From an uncultured Lachnospiraceae bacterium (lineage in GTDB: Bacteria > Bacillota > Clostridia > Lachnospirales > Lachnospiraceae), in assembly GCA_910585465.1 (NCBI GenBank), contig CAJUEW010000001.1, positions 477,849 through 541,848 on the forward strand: DNA of 64,000 bases, read 5' to 3'. The position numbers and the translations under genes are program-made. Positions 7,878 to 17,475 of this stretch are shown piece by piece; the stretch's first letter is position 1, and every line of letters starts with the position of its first letter. The notes below the pieces were generated by a model. That model ran no database searches, was not told where the DNA came from, and saw nothing but the letters and a program-made list of their open reading frames with translations.

Positions 7878-9281
7878 ATGAGTCGAAAAATACGTTTATC
7901 AGCCCTTTTATTTATTTCTTTTATGCTGCTTCTGCTGTGTACACATTTTCACCTGGAAGCCGCAAGTCTGCACCTTCCGGCGGCATCAGTCAACCATACA
8001 TTGCAGGACCCCTGGAGAGATATAATTTTTGGAAGCCGCAGTTTTTCCAGTCTGGTAGTCTCAATCCACGCTGACGAGAGAGCGCTTTATTCAGAGGAGC
8101 AGGGAATTCTGACCTCCCAATACATGCTTCAGGGAAGGGAGGGCGAGCGGGCAATCCGTATTTTTGTATATAATTCAGACGGGGTTCCTTTAATTGCGCA
8201 GAATGCAGGAATCCGTGTCAGCGGCGCAACCTCCAGGAGCGCTGCCAGAAAATCCTTTCGTATTATTGCAAGAAAGGATTATGACGAAAACTTTTCCAAG
8301 TTTACCTATGATCTTTGGGGAGGCAGACAGACCATTGACGGAAGCGGAAAAATGATCCGGGAGTACAGCTCCTTTATCCTTCACTCCATGCGCCTTGCCA
8401 TGGATTCCACCGGTATTCACAACAGCGTAGGATACTCTCTGGCCAGAAAAGCAGGCATCTCTGACGCGGCTCCCACAGTTCCTGCAGCAGTTTATATCAA
8501 CGGAGAATACCAGGGAGCTTATTTCCTTCTTCCTGCCAAGAACAGTCAGGCTCTGGCAGAGCTTTATAATATTCAGGACCCGGATCATATTGAAACAGTC
8601 TCTGTTTTTGAGGAGGAAAAGACAGGATTCCAGACTCATCCGGAGGTTCTGGAGAAATACCTGCAGTTTGTCAGTTTTGTCCAAAGTGCAGATATGTGTG
8701 ATCCGGAGGTTATAGAAGAAATCGAAAAACAAATGGACGTGCGGCAGTGTCTTCAATATTATGCCGTTAATTTGCTTCTGGCAAACGGTGACTGGATAGA
8801 CAACAATCTGCGCGTCTGGAGATGCAAAAACAACGGTCTGCCGTACCAGGACGGACGATGGAGGTTCTATCTGTTCGATCTGGATTGGATAGGAAGCTTC
8901 CCGGAGCTTGTAACTGCAAATTTCTGTCAGGCAACACAGAGCAATGAATATTATAATCTGCTCCCCAGTCTGTTAAGAAACCCTGATTATGCCGATCTTT
9001 TTAAGGACATCATCTATCAGATGGAGCAGGACGCATTTAACCCGGATAACATTGAGTCTGTATTTTCAGAAGAAGATACACGCATGCTTCCTGAAATAAC
9101 CTATGATTATCAATCGGATGCCTTCCACACCTATCTGCAGTATTCTGTCACCAGCGATTTGCCGGAGGAAGAAGAGTATCTGACCCTGGATGACCGAAGG
9201 CTTATGGTAGAAGACTTCAAAAGCCATATGCAAAAAGCTCCGGCCCTTATTAATGAATGCCTGGATATCTATTACCCTTAA
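7878..9281 (+). CDS. Secreted CotH-family protein
   Basis: 467 residues with a signal peptide (about 1-29) and a CotH domain. Seen motifs are GATSRSAARKSFRI, AAVYINGEYQGAYFL, NGDWIDNNLRVWR and WRFYLFDLDWIG, the Asp/Asn-rich kinase-like core of CotH. B. subtilis CotH is a spore-coat protein kinase, while clostridial exported homologues occur in cell-surface and exopolysaccharide loci. A TATAAT at 7842-7847 may be the -10 element, but no convincing -35 is visible. Its stop overlaps the convergent HAD gene's stop by four bases. It is the only plus-strand gene inside the polysaccharide region. Confidence 0.85.
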   Translation: MSRKIRLSALLFISFMLLLLCTHFHLEAASLHLPAASVNHTLQDPWRDIIFGSRSFSSLVVSIHADERALYSEEQGILTSQYMLQGREGERAIRIFVYNSDGVPLIAQNAGIRVSGATSRSAARKSFRIIARKDYDENFSKFTYDLWGGRQTIDGSGKMIREYSSFILHSMRLAMDSTGIHNSVGYSLARKAGISDAAPTVPAAVYINGEYQGAYFLLPAKNSQALAELYNIQDPDHIETVSVFEEEKTGFQTHPEVLEKYLQFVSFVQSADMCDPEVIEEIEKQMDVRQCLQYYAVNLLLANGDWIDNNLRVWRCKNNGLPYQDGRWRFYLFDLDWIGSFPELVTANFCQATQSNEYYNLLPSLLRNPDYADLFKDIIYQMEQDAFNPDNIESVFSEEDTRMLPEITYDYQSDAFHTYLQYSVTSDLPEEEEYLTLDDRRLMVEDFKSHMQKAPALINECLDIYYP

Positions 9282-10117
9282 ATAAGAGCCATTCTTTTTA
9301 GCTCCCGGATCACTCCGTCTTCTTCCACAGGCTCGCACACCCGGTCTGCAATCCTTTTCAGGCCTTCATCCCCATTTCCCATGACGATTCCGCAGGCGGC
9401 CTGCTCAATCATCTGATAATCGTTCATGCTGTCTCCAAAGGCAATGGTGTTCTGACAATTCTCTTTCAAAAGTCTGGCTGTCATAACAACTGCCGTTCCT
9501 TTATTTGCAGTTCTGGATATCAGCTCTCCATTAAAAAAGTTCCCGGAGCTCTGCTGAAACAGAGCTACATAAAAATCCTCTGATACCGTATCGCGCAGAC
9601 GCTCTACCTTTTCCTTATCCCACATCATAAAGCTTATCTTTGGGATCAATACCTGTCCTGATTTCCATTCTTTCAGATCCTGCACATTTTTCCGGCGCTG
9701 AAAAAAATCCTTCCAGCGGATAATTTCCGGATTGTCGTCCGGCACAGGCTCCTCTCCAAGCAGAATTTTTCTTCCCTTTTCTGATATATATATCTGCTCA
9801 AATCCCTCCAGCATGTAGATTGCTTCCAGCTTTTTTAAAACATCGCATGCTTTAAAAAGCAATTCCTCCTCCAGCGCAGTGCGGTATACATTCTGTCCGT
9901 GAATCCAGATATCACTCCCGGCACTGGCAATGATTCCGTCCAGCTCCATATCCTTAAGCTCTTCCGGAAGGCTGCACCATGACCGCCCGGTACAGATAAA
10001 TACCTGATGCCCCCGGCTTCTTGCCCGGCTCAGGCCATCCCGCACAGTCTGGCGGATTCCCTCCCCCGGCGTCAGTATTGTCCCGTCAATATCCAAAAAA
10101 ATAAGCTTGCGTTCCAT
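9278..10117 (-). CDS. HAD-superfamily Cof-type phosphatase
   Basis: A cytoplasmic HAD hydrolase of the Cof/YwpJ subfamily. Motif I is FLDIDGT near the N-terminus, motif II CTGR, a Lys in the GTAV region, and motif IV FGDSMNDYQM. Such enzymes dephosphorylate sugar phosphates or flavin/cofactor phosphates. I chose the ATG at 10117 because GGAG lies eight bases upstream; a GTG three codons earlier is possible. It ends the glycosyltransferase operon, 15 bases after the last GT2 gene, which hints at a sugar-phosphate substrate but does not prove it. Confidence 0.85.
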   Translation of the reverse strand: MERKLIFLDIDGTILTPGEGIRQTVRDGLSRARSRGHQVFICTGRSWCSLPEELKDMELDGIIASAGSDIWIHGQNVYRTALEEELLFKACDVLKKLEAIYMLEGFEQIYISEKGRKILLGEEPVPDDNPEIIRWKDFFQRRKNVQDLKEWKSGQVLIPKISFMMWDKEKVERLRDTVSEDFYVALFQQSSGNFFNGELISRTANKGTAVVMTARLLKENCQNTIAFGDSMNDYQMIEQAACGIVMGNGDEGLKRIADRVCEPVEEDGVIRELKRMALI

Positions 10118-10132
10118 CCTGTCCACTCCTGT

Positions 10133-11191
10133 TCATTGTATATGCGAAAGCACTTTATAATATAGTGTAAAAAATATCTTTGTCGCCAGATAGCAGGGCA
10201 GATACAGCCCATGCTTCATCATAAAAATATAAAGCTTTACGGACAGGCCAATCCTGTCCATTGTATGATTTGCAGCCGCCTCCTGAACAGAAGCATCGCG
10301 GCACATCCTCTTTACATTTTTCATTACCTGCCGGAAAGAATCCGTATGATTTCTCCAGATTTCATTTTTTACTGCCATAACGGCAAGGCTCAGAAAATCA
10401 TTTCTAATCTGGGGGCGGAAATCATAGACCCCCTTTTCATCCGAAATAGCCTCCATCCGTTCCCGCAGAAATTTAATCTTATCCAGGTAGTCCGGGTCAT
10501 ATTTTCCTGTCATAGACGACATATTATACCAGTAATGGTACGGATAATAGTCATGAACCGCGCAGATTTTTCCTGCATCCAGCACCGTGGCAAAGACCAT
10601 CTGAAGATCCTCTCCCACAGTCACTCTGTCATCCCACAGCTTCAGATTTTGTTCCACCAGCCTTTTGCGGAACAGCTTTGTCACACGGGATGGCTGAATC
10701 ATGCGCCCGATAAAGCTCCTGTCATTCAAAAGCACCGGAAACAAAGACTCCAGCTCCCGTCTGTCATAAACATTCATATTCATGCGGTTTGTCTCTCTGC
10801 GGGGCGGATAGTTCGGATCCTCATAGTCAAACACCAGCCCTGCCATGGCGATATCCGCTTCCTGCTGTGAAAGCTCCTGCTCCAGGCGCTCATACATATC
10901 CGGTTCAATCCAGTCATCGCTGTCCACAAAGCCTACCAGCTCTGCCGAAGCATGTCTGACCCCTTCCTTCCACGCGGAGGTCAGACCGCCGTTTTTTTTA
11001 TGAACTGCCACAATATTATCATGCTGCCGTGCATAAGCATCGCAGAGGGCAGGACAGCTATCCGGTGAACCGTCATCCACCAGAATAATCTCTATATTCT
11101 CATAGGTCTGCGCCAGAATGCTGTCCACACAGCGTCCCAGCACCTTTTCCACACCGTACACGGGTACGATAACACTGATTTTTTCTTTCAT
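10133..11191 (-). CDS. Family 2 glycosyltransferase
   Basis: 352 residues of GT-A fold. The N-terminus has KISVIVPVYG, the nucleotide-binding LVDDGSPDSCP loop and the metal-binding DSDDWIEP (DxD, about residue 92). A C-terminal extension carries an amphipathic or hydrophobic stretch near the end. It transfers a sugar from a nucleotide sugar to a lipid-linked glycan at the inner membrane face. The ATG overlaps the upstream GT2 stop by four bases. The acceptor and the sugar cannot be read from the sequence. Confidence 0.9.
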   Translation of the reverse strand: MKEKISVIVPVYGVEKVLGRCVDSILAQTYENIEIILVDDGSPDSCPALCDAYARQHDNIVAVHKKNGGLTSAWKEGVRHASAELVGFVDSDDWIEPDMYERLEQELSQQEADIAMAGLVFDYEDPNYPPRRETNRMNMNVYDRRELESLFPVLLNDRSFIGRMIQPSRVTKLFRKRLVEQNLKLWDDRVTVGEDLQMVFATVLDAGKICAVHDYYPYHYWYNMSSMTGKYDPDYLDKIKFLRERMEAISDEKGVYDFRPQIRNDFLSLAVMAVKNEIWRNHTDSFRQVMKNVKRMCRDASVQEAAANHTMDRIGLSVKLYIFMMKHGLYLPCYLATKIFFTLYYKVLSHIQ

Positions 11192-12168
11192 AACGACGAC
11201 TCCTGCATTCGTTTCAAAAGCTTTGTATAGATAACAGGGGACAGATTAAAAAGCTGATAGCCCAGCCGGGTTTTTAAAGGCAGTTTTTTTATCCATTGAG
11301 CTCCCTGTCCCTGGTATTCTTTTAAACGGCTCTTCAGCTCTTTTCTTATCTGCTCTCCATTCTCCACCTCATCTGTACATCGAAAATAAAAAGTAACACA
11401 TGCGTCACACAGCTTCCGGTATGCCCGGGGAAGTAACCATTCATAGCCGTTTTCCTTAAAAAAGCTGATCCGTTCCTCATGGGCCTCCAGCCACTGAAGC
11501 CTTTTTCCCGAAAAATGCGCCGTAATACTTCCGTCATTTTCTGTATAATATCCGTACAAAGCACAGTCCAGAAATGCCAGTTTCCCACTCTTGTGAAACA
11601 GCCGGTAGGTCGTTGCCTCGTCCTCGTGAATTCTGCCCAGAGGATAACGAATATGCTCAAATAACTCCCTGCGGTACAGCTTATTCCATGCTACCACGAA
11701 AAAGGTAGCTTCCTCCTCCGGCCCATAAAGCTGCTCCATAAGCCTTTCTCCCTGGAAGATCCGATAGCTTCGGCCCTTTCCTGTATCCAGGGACTCTCCC
11801 CGTACATACGTAAAACGGCACTGACCAATGGGACAGCCGGTCTCCCGAAGAAGCTCATATAAGGACTGAATAAAATCCGGAGCCACATAATCATCTGAAT
11901 CCACAAATGCCAGATAGCTGCCTTTTGCAATACCGATTCCCGCATTGCGCGCACCGGACAGCCCCGCATTTTTCTGATGGATGACCCGTACTCTCCCATC
12001 CTGTCTCCCATAAGCCTCACAGAGGGCAGGACAATTATCCGGTGAACCATCATCCACCAGAATAATTTCCAGATTCCGGTAGGTCTGCGCACGTAAGCTC
12101 TCCACACACCTCTTCAGATAAGCTTCCACATTATAGACTGGTACAATAACACTGATCAAAGGTTCCAT
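11188..12168 (-). CDS. Family 2 glycosyltransferase
   Basis: 326 residues with SVIVPVYNVEAYLKRCVESL, LVDDGSPDNCP, GLSGARNAGI and DSDDYVAPDF. All GT-A motifs needed for UDP-sugar and metal binding are visible. It overlaps the next upstream GT2 gene by 13 bases and the downstream one by four, so the three transferases form a coupled block that should act successively on one repeat unit. Likely cytoplasmic-face, membrane-associated. The sugar specificity is unknown. Confidence 0.9.
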   Translation of the reverse strand: MEPLISVIVPVYNVEAYLKRCVESLRAQTYRNLEIILVDDGSPDNCPALCEAYGRQDGRVRVIHQKNAGLSGARNAGIGIAKGSYLAFVDSDDYVAPDFIQSLYELLRETGCPIGQCRFTYVRGESLDTGKGRSYRIFQGERLMEQLYGPEEEATFFVVAWNKLYRRELFEHIRYPLGRIHEDEATTYRLFHKSGKLAFLDCALYGYYTENDGSITAHFSGKRLQWLEAHEERISFFKENGYEWLLPRAYRKLCDACVTFYFRCTDEVENGEQIRKELKSRLKEYQGQGAQWIKKLPLKTRLGYQLFNLSPVIYTKLLKRMQESSL

Positions 12169-13235
12169 AGCTTCCCTTTCCTTCTCATCCTATGTACAAA
12201 CCACACCACTGCCCGGCGCAGCACACACAGCAGATACACGCTGCGTATCCTTCCTCTTTTGAGAAAAAACCAGAGAATCCGGTAATCCGGATACGCGAAT
12301 CTTGCCTCGTCTCCCCTTCTCTTCACCCAGTCATCCCCCGCATATGTCCGTATCACCTGAAGCTTGTCCTGAAGCGTCCGGCTTCTGTCCGCGGGAAGCT
12401 TCTCACATTCATCCATAATTTCATTCATATATCTTGTGAAGATCCTTGCATGTCCTTCGGCTGCAGCTTCTTCCGGCAGCCTTACCCGCTGGTCCCCCCA
12501 AAAGCCGGCCTGATGACTTCCCCACATTTCTTCATAAAACCGTTCTGTCTCCTCACAGATTCTCCTGGCCAGTTCTGTCCGGTTCCGGCGCTTTTTAGAG
12601 GAAAGCGTAATCTTCTGCTCTTCCTGAATATAATAGCAGAGCGGCTCCCCAAGCACGGCAATCCGGCTGCATTTTCTTAAATATTCCAGATTAAAAAGCA
12701 GATCCTCACCCAGACTTAAAGAGGTGTCAAATTCCCCTGCCCAGTCTCTGCGAAACAGTTTATTCCATGGCATGTTCAGATAGCTTCTTTCATAAAGCTC
12801 CAGAAAGTCCCTGGAAAATTCTTTGATCCCGCAGCTTCTTGTCTGTCCGGGCACCTTCAGAATATCCGCCCCCTCGTACAGATGGTGGAAGCCGCAGAGA
12901 ACCAGGTCGCTGTTGGACTCCCTTTGAAGTTTTCCCATTTTTTCCAGATAATCCGGCTCCACATAATCATCACTGTCCGTAAATAGCAGGAATTCTCCAC
13001 AGGCAGCACGGATTCCTGCATTTCTGGCAGCAGACACCCCGGAATTACTTTGATGAATCACCCGGACTCTTGTATGGCTTCCTGCCAGCTTATCACATAA
13101 TTCAGCACTTCCGTCCGTAGAACCGTCATCTACAAGAATCAGCTCCAGCTCCTTCTCTGTCTGGACAAGCCAGGATAAAACGCAGCGCTCCAGATCCCTC
13201 TTCGCCTGATAGACCGGTATGACCACACTGTACAT
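12156..13235 (-). CDS. Family 2 glycosyltransferase
   Basis: 359 residues starting directly with the GT2 motif YSVVIPVYQAKRDL, followed by LVDDGSTDGS, GVSAARNAGI and DSDDYVEPDY. The longer C-terminal half is Arg-rich and ends in a basic, partly hydrophobic tail that could dock to the membrane. The flippase gene ends one base before its start, so it is transcribed directly behind the flippase. Donor sugar and linkage are unknown. Confidence 0.9.
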   Translation of the reverse strand: MYSVVIPVYQAKRDLERCVLSWLVQTEKELELILVDDGSTDGSAELCDKLAGSHTRVRVIHQSNSGVSAARNAGIRAACGEFLLFTDSDDYVEPDYLEKMGKLQRESNSDLVLCGFHHLYEGADILKVPGQTRSCGIKEFSRDFLELYERSYLNMPWNKLFRRDWAGEFDTSLSLGEDLLFNLEYLRKCSRIAVLGEPLCYYIQEEQKITLSSKKRRNRTELARRICEETERFYEEMWGSHQAGFWGDQRVRLPEEAAAEGHARIFTRYMNEIMDECEKLPADRSRTLQDKLQVIRTYAGDDWVKRRGDEARFAYPDYRILWFFLKRGRIRSVYLLCVLRRAVVWFVHRMRRKGKLWNL

Positions 13236-14774
13236 TTACGCAGCTCCTTTCAGCCTGGAACGCACCATCCCCAGCACAATATCCCGTTCCTCTTTCCGAA
13301 GAATAATAAAAAAATTTACAACTAAAGAAAGAGGTCCCATTATAAGCCCTGTTATTATTAAGCTTCCCCAGGAATGAATAGGATAAACCATTCTCGACAA
13401 AAATCCCAGAACAGTAATCATTCCGATAGAGAAGAATCCAAGCAGTATATCACCGTAAAAGCGGTTCCAGCTAATTTCCAGACAACGCGCCGCATAAACC
13501 GGGGTAAATATCAGATTCCGGAGAATGCCTGTTACCATGCTGGAAAGTGTAAAGCACATGACTCCCAGATTTGTTGTTTTTAAAAGAATCAAAGACATGA
13601 TGGAAGAGAGCACACCGGATGCCAGCAGGACTAACGAATTCCACTTTACTTTTTTCGTAATAATGAACACATGATAAAGCACCTGGATGCTCATGCTCAC
13701 ATAGAGAACTCCCACCGCCAGCAGGGAAATGCGCTGTAATACATAGGCATCCTTCGTAGGCTGCCACAATTCATAAAAGTCCAGACCATAAGCGGTCAGA
13801 AATGCAATTGGAATACTCATAATAAAAATCAGGATTCGATTGCAGCTTTTGATCATATTTACCAGCTTTTCCTTATTCCCCTCTGCATAAGCAATCGTAA
13901 TCTGAGGATTGAACACCCCTACGATAGTCCCCATCAGGCTGGAAATAGCAGTCGGCACCTGTTTTGCCAGAGCTAAAATAGTCATGGATTCATTCCCGTC
14001 CAAAATCAGAGCGCCGGACAGAAGAATATCTACTCCGTCCAAAAGCTGCTGACCCAGCCTGGTCAGAGAATTCCACGCTCCTAAGGAGACCAGCTCCCAT
14101 ACCTTTTTCCAGCGGAAATCAGAGCGCCTCACCCGTATATCCGGCAGAAGCTGTCTGGAAAACCTTTGATTCCAGAATGCTATATAGGAGGTGCTGATAA
14201 GGGAAGCTGCTCCGATAAACCAAAGCGTCGGCCTCCACACAATAAAGGTTACTAGCAGAAAAGCAATCCGCAGAATATCCGCGATCATAGTCCGTACAGA
14301 TGTCAGATCCAGACGGTTAGTCGCATAGGTGGATACACCGTATACAGATGTAATAATACTGAGAAAAAAATTGGCAAACACCAAGGCCCATAAAAGCTGC
14401 ACATCTCTCAGCATTTCATCCGGTACATTTAAAAACGGCATATACCCCATAAAAATAACAATAATCAGCGCCGGAACCAGGAAGATCCCTGCCATAATTA
14501 CATTCCCGAAAAATACGGATGAGAAATACTCTCCTGCAGTCTGCTTTTCCCCCCGGTGAATGTGTATGGTTACAAACCGGCTCGCCATCGTATTCAATGC
14601 GGAAACTGCAATCTGGGCATACAAAACAAACTGATTTGCCAGAGCTACAAATCCATAGACATTTTTTCCTATCTGTCCTTCCACAATCGGCGCCAGAAAA
14701 AAGCTGATCCCCATATTTACCGCAAACGCCAGAACCTGAGCTGTCATATTGACTGCCAGACGTTTTTTATCCAT
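13236..14774 (-). CDS. MOP-family polysaccharide flippase (Wzx-like)
   Basis: About 512 residues with around 12-14 transmembrane helices and the N-terminal pattern of polysaccharide transporters (FAVNMGISFFLAPIVEGQIG, ALANQFVLYAQIAVSALN). It should flip undecaprenyl-linked repeat units to the outer face for polymer assembly. The ATG at 14774 has AAAGGA nine bases upstream; an earlier TTG is less likely. It lies between the DUF2142 gene and the three glycosyltransferases in one transcription unit, which supports this role. Confidence 0.88.
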   Translation of the reverse strand: MDKKRLAVNMTAQVLAFAVNMGISFFLAPIVEGQIGKNVYGFVALANQFVLYAQIAVSALNTMASRFVTIHIHRGEKQTAGEYFSSVFFGNVIMAGIFLVPALIIVIFMGYMPFLNVPDEMLRDVQLLWALVFANFFLSIITSVYGVSTYATNRLDLTSVRTMIADILRIAFLLVTFIVWRPTLWFIGAASLISTSYIAFWNQRFSRQLLPDIRVRRSDFRWKKVWELVSLGAWNSLTRLGQQLLDGVDILLSGALILDGNESMTILALAKQVPTAISSLMGTIVGVFNPQITIAYAEGNKEKLVNMIKSCNRILIFIMSIPIAFLTAYGLDFYELWQPTKDAYVLQRISLLAVGVLYVSMSIQVLYHVFIITKKVKWNSLVLLASGVLSSIMSLILLKTTNLGVMCFTLSSMVTGILRNLIFTPVYAARCLEISWNRFYGDILLGFFSIGMITVLGFLSRMVYPIHSWGSLIITGLIMGPLSLVVNFFIILRKEERDIVLGMVRSRLKGAA

Positions 14775-14789
14775 GATCAAAATTCCTTT

Positions 14790-17405
14790 CTACACAGCCA
14801 TAGTCTGTTTAATCAGATAGGTCAGCGTCAGAAGCTGTCCTGCCAGGGCTGCCGCTGCGATGCCCCGGTCTATCCGTCTGTTCAGAAAAATCCCCTGATT
14901 TTTACATGCTGTCAACAATATCATCATAAACGGCAGGAAGTATCTTCCCTGCACGCCTTCCACAGATACATGGCCCATAGGGGTCCACTGAAACAGCATC
15001 CCCAGCAGAATCAGTCCTGTACATCCCATGCATAAAAATATCATCCAGAATCTTTGAAATCCTGTGATTTTTACAATATCCTCCTGACTGTCACAAATTG
15101 ACAGCAGCAGAAGAAGCCAGAAAAGCAGCACTACCAACATAGAAGTCTCAATCTCCACCCACCCCAGCTTATAGCCAATCAGGGATTCCACATAGAAGCC
15201 AATCTTATCAAAGGCCGTATTTGCCATCATATAAATAAACTCCAGCGGGTCCTTCAGAAAATAGCCGATTGTATATCCGGTCAAATACTCGCTCCCGTCC
15301 CCAGTGCTTACTACACTGGTTGCCGCCGTCGTATTCACAATTCCTGTCACCATCTGTACATGCTTTTCAATAAAAGCCAATACGGGAATCGCAAGAGCCG
15401 CCCCGGTAGCCATATACTTTTCCTTTTTTCCGCCGTACTGAACGGCCGGAATCAAGACCGGCAGGAAACAAAGCGGCAGATAGCTTCCGCTTTTACAATA
15501 TACAAGGAACCATGCCGCAAGCTCCAGAAGCGCCATCCTCTGCCCGTCCATCCTTTCCTTTGAAAAAATTGCCCGGAGACAAAGACAGCTATAGAAAAAC
15601 AAAATGCCGTGCGCCATTGCATCATGAGAAAAGGAGGTGCACTGCTGCATATTTACCGGAAGCAGGGCAAGCACAAACAATGTCATGCGCCCAAAGGGAA
15701 GCTGTCTCATACCTGCCCAGGTAAGCAGCGCAAATACAAGCAGATTCAGATATCTGGCAAAAAGAAGCATCGGAACAGTTCCCCATCCCAGCATCCGGGC
15801 TGCGCTCATACCAAGTGCCGCGGGAGCATATAAAAGGAAGCTTCCTTCAATATTACTGTTGATCTCTGCTTCTACCAGCGTATCATCCTGTACTCCTGAG
15901 AATAATCCATAATAAATATTCCGATAGTTTTTAAAGGAAGGCGAAGAGGTAAATTCCATCTTTGCATCATCTGCACGCATCAGGCATTTCGTATCCCCCA
16001 GAGATTCAACCCCCAGCAGCTCATTGCTGTACCGATACGCCATATCGATATGCTTGGCCTCATCCGGTACCATCTGGGGCGCCAGCATCACATTATAAAT
16101 CATTCCCAGAAACAGAATTGTCACCAGAAACACATTTTCCAGACAAGCCCTCCTTACAAATACCAGATACCAAAACAGACAGAAAAATGCTTCTACGCCA
16201 AGAAACATAAAGAAAAAAAACTTTTTCAGGAAAATATTAAAATATAAATATGCATTCACACACAGTCCCTCCGGGCTGGTCATCAGCATCAACCCGCTGT
16301 CCCACAGCTCCGGCGAAAATGTAAGCTCTATCCGATATTCATGATCCGTGACCCCTGTCTGTGAATCCTGAAATAAAAGTCCTACATATTCTCCGGAAAT
16401 AAACCGGGAGGCTTCAACATCTGTCTCGCAGAGTACCCGCCCCTCTGTCAAATCTGTCACTGATGCATGCATGCTTCCTTCTGTAAGTAAAATTCCTTCC
16501 TCCAGATAAAAACGTACTCCAAGACCTGTCAGCATGTCCTCCCCCGGCTTCACAGTCTGACTAAGCTCTCTCGTCTCTTCGCTTACCGGAAGAGTCTCTC
16601 CGTCTGCTTTCAGAACCGCAGCCTTCTCTGTTGTATTTTGGGCAATCCGAATCTGAGTATCATACAGATAAAAAAACAAAAGCGCGGTCAGAAGCACAAT
16701 CCCCCCCAGAGCCATGGTCTGCCTTCTGGATGGAACCACAATCCAGGAAGCACCCATCCTGCGGGGAGAAGCCTCTCTTCTTTTCCATCCGCCTGCTCCA
16801 TAAATACCAAGCCCAAAAAGAAAAAGTATCATTCCAATCAGAATCGGTCTCTGGTACTGATGGAACTGTATCGTATATGTCAGATTATATACCAGGCTTT
16901 TTTCGATCAATGCTCCATCCAGAGCCGCGCTTCCGGGTGTTGTTGTTGTCTCGTTCAACCAGACAGACGGACCTTGTGTTTCTGCATCACTAAATATTCT
17001 CACAGTAATTACAGAAGGCATCTGCTTCTGAGCCTCCAGCTGAAAGGGAATAAACAAAAACTGATCTGTCTCCATTTCCCGCAGTTCAAACTCCTTCCCG
17101 CCAATTACGGTTTCCTTATCAAGAGCAAGCATCCGAAGATGTCCTTTCTCAAATACATGTCCATTAGGAGAAAAGAAAAAGCCGATCTGCTCTGCAGTAT
17201 CCCCAGGCAGCTCCAATGTAAATTCCAGAAGCCTCCCCTCTGTCAGTTCCTCCGTCTTTTCCCGCAGATTCGCCTGATTGGCTCCCTCCAGTCCCTGTGA
17301 ACGAATTTGCCTGACAGGTATCAAAATTCCTGCAATTACTGTTATCAGACAAATAAATGCCCACAGCATCAGATATTGTTTTTTTTGTTCCAAGTTTATT
17401 TTCAT
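14790..17405 (-). CDS. DUF2142-family polytopic membrane protein
   Basis: 871 residues from the chosen ATG at 17405, which follows AGAGGATATTTT; an upstream in-frame ATG lacks a ribosome site. After one N-terminal helix there is a long extracytoplasmic region (about 30-190), another helix, a second soluble part (to about 390), then a GT-C-like helical bundle with the DUF2142 signature VPDEAKHIDMAYRY near residue 450. The family is found in capsule and teichoic-type polymer loci and may ligate or modify polymers. No catalytic residue can be assigned with certainty. Confidence 0.8.
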   Translation of the reverse strand: MKINLEQKKQYLMLWAFICLITVIAGILIPVRQIRSQGLEGANQANLREKTEELTEGRLLEFTLELPGDTAEQIGFFFSPNGHVFEKGHLRMLALDKETVIGGKEFELREMETDQFLFIPFQLEAQKQMPSVITVRIFSDAETQGPSVWLNETTTTPGSAALDGALIEKSLVYNLTYTIQFHQYQRPILIGMILFLFGLGIYGAGGWKRREASPRRMGASWIVVPSRRQTMALGGIVLLTALLFFYLYDTQIRIAQNTTEKAAVLKADGETLPVSEETRELSQTVKPGEDMLTGLGVRFYLEEGILLTEGSMHASVTDLTEGRVLCETDVEASRFISGEYVGLLFQDSQTGVTDHEYRIELTFSPELWDSGLMLMTSPEGLCVNAYLYFNIFLKKFFFFMFLGVEAFFCLFWYLVFVRRACLENVFLVTILFLGMIYNVMLAPQMVPDEAKHIDMAYRYSNELLGVESLGDTKCLMRADDAKMEFTSSPSFKNYRNIYYGLFSGVQDDTLVEAEINSNIEGSFLLYAPAALGMSAARMLGWGTVPMLLFARYLNLLVFALLTWAGMRQLPFGRMTLFVLALLPVNMQQCTSFSHDAMAHGILFFYSCLCLRAIFSKERMDGQRMALLELAAWFLVYCKSGSYLPLCFLPVLIPAVQYGGKKEKYMATGAALAIPVLAFIEKHVQMVTGIVNTTAATSVVSTGDGSEYLTGYTIGYFLKDPLEFIYMMANTAFDKIGFYVESLIGYKLGWVEIETSMLVVLLFWLLLLLSICDSQEDIVKITGFQRFWMIFLCMGCTGLILLGMLFQWTPMGHVSVEGVQGRYFLPFMMILLTACKNQGIFLNRRIDRGIAAAALAGQLLTLTYLIKQTMAV

Positions 17406-17475
17406 AAAATATCCTCTAAAGAAAGGCAGACTTGAAACTAAGATCCTTTCAAGTCTGTCCATTTCTTTTTATTTC

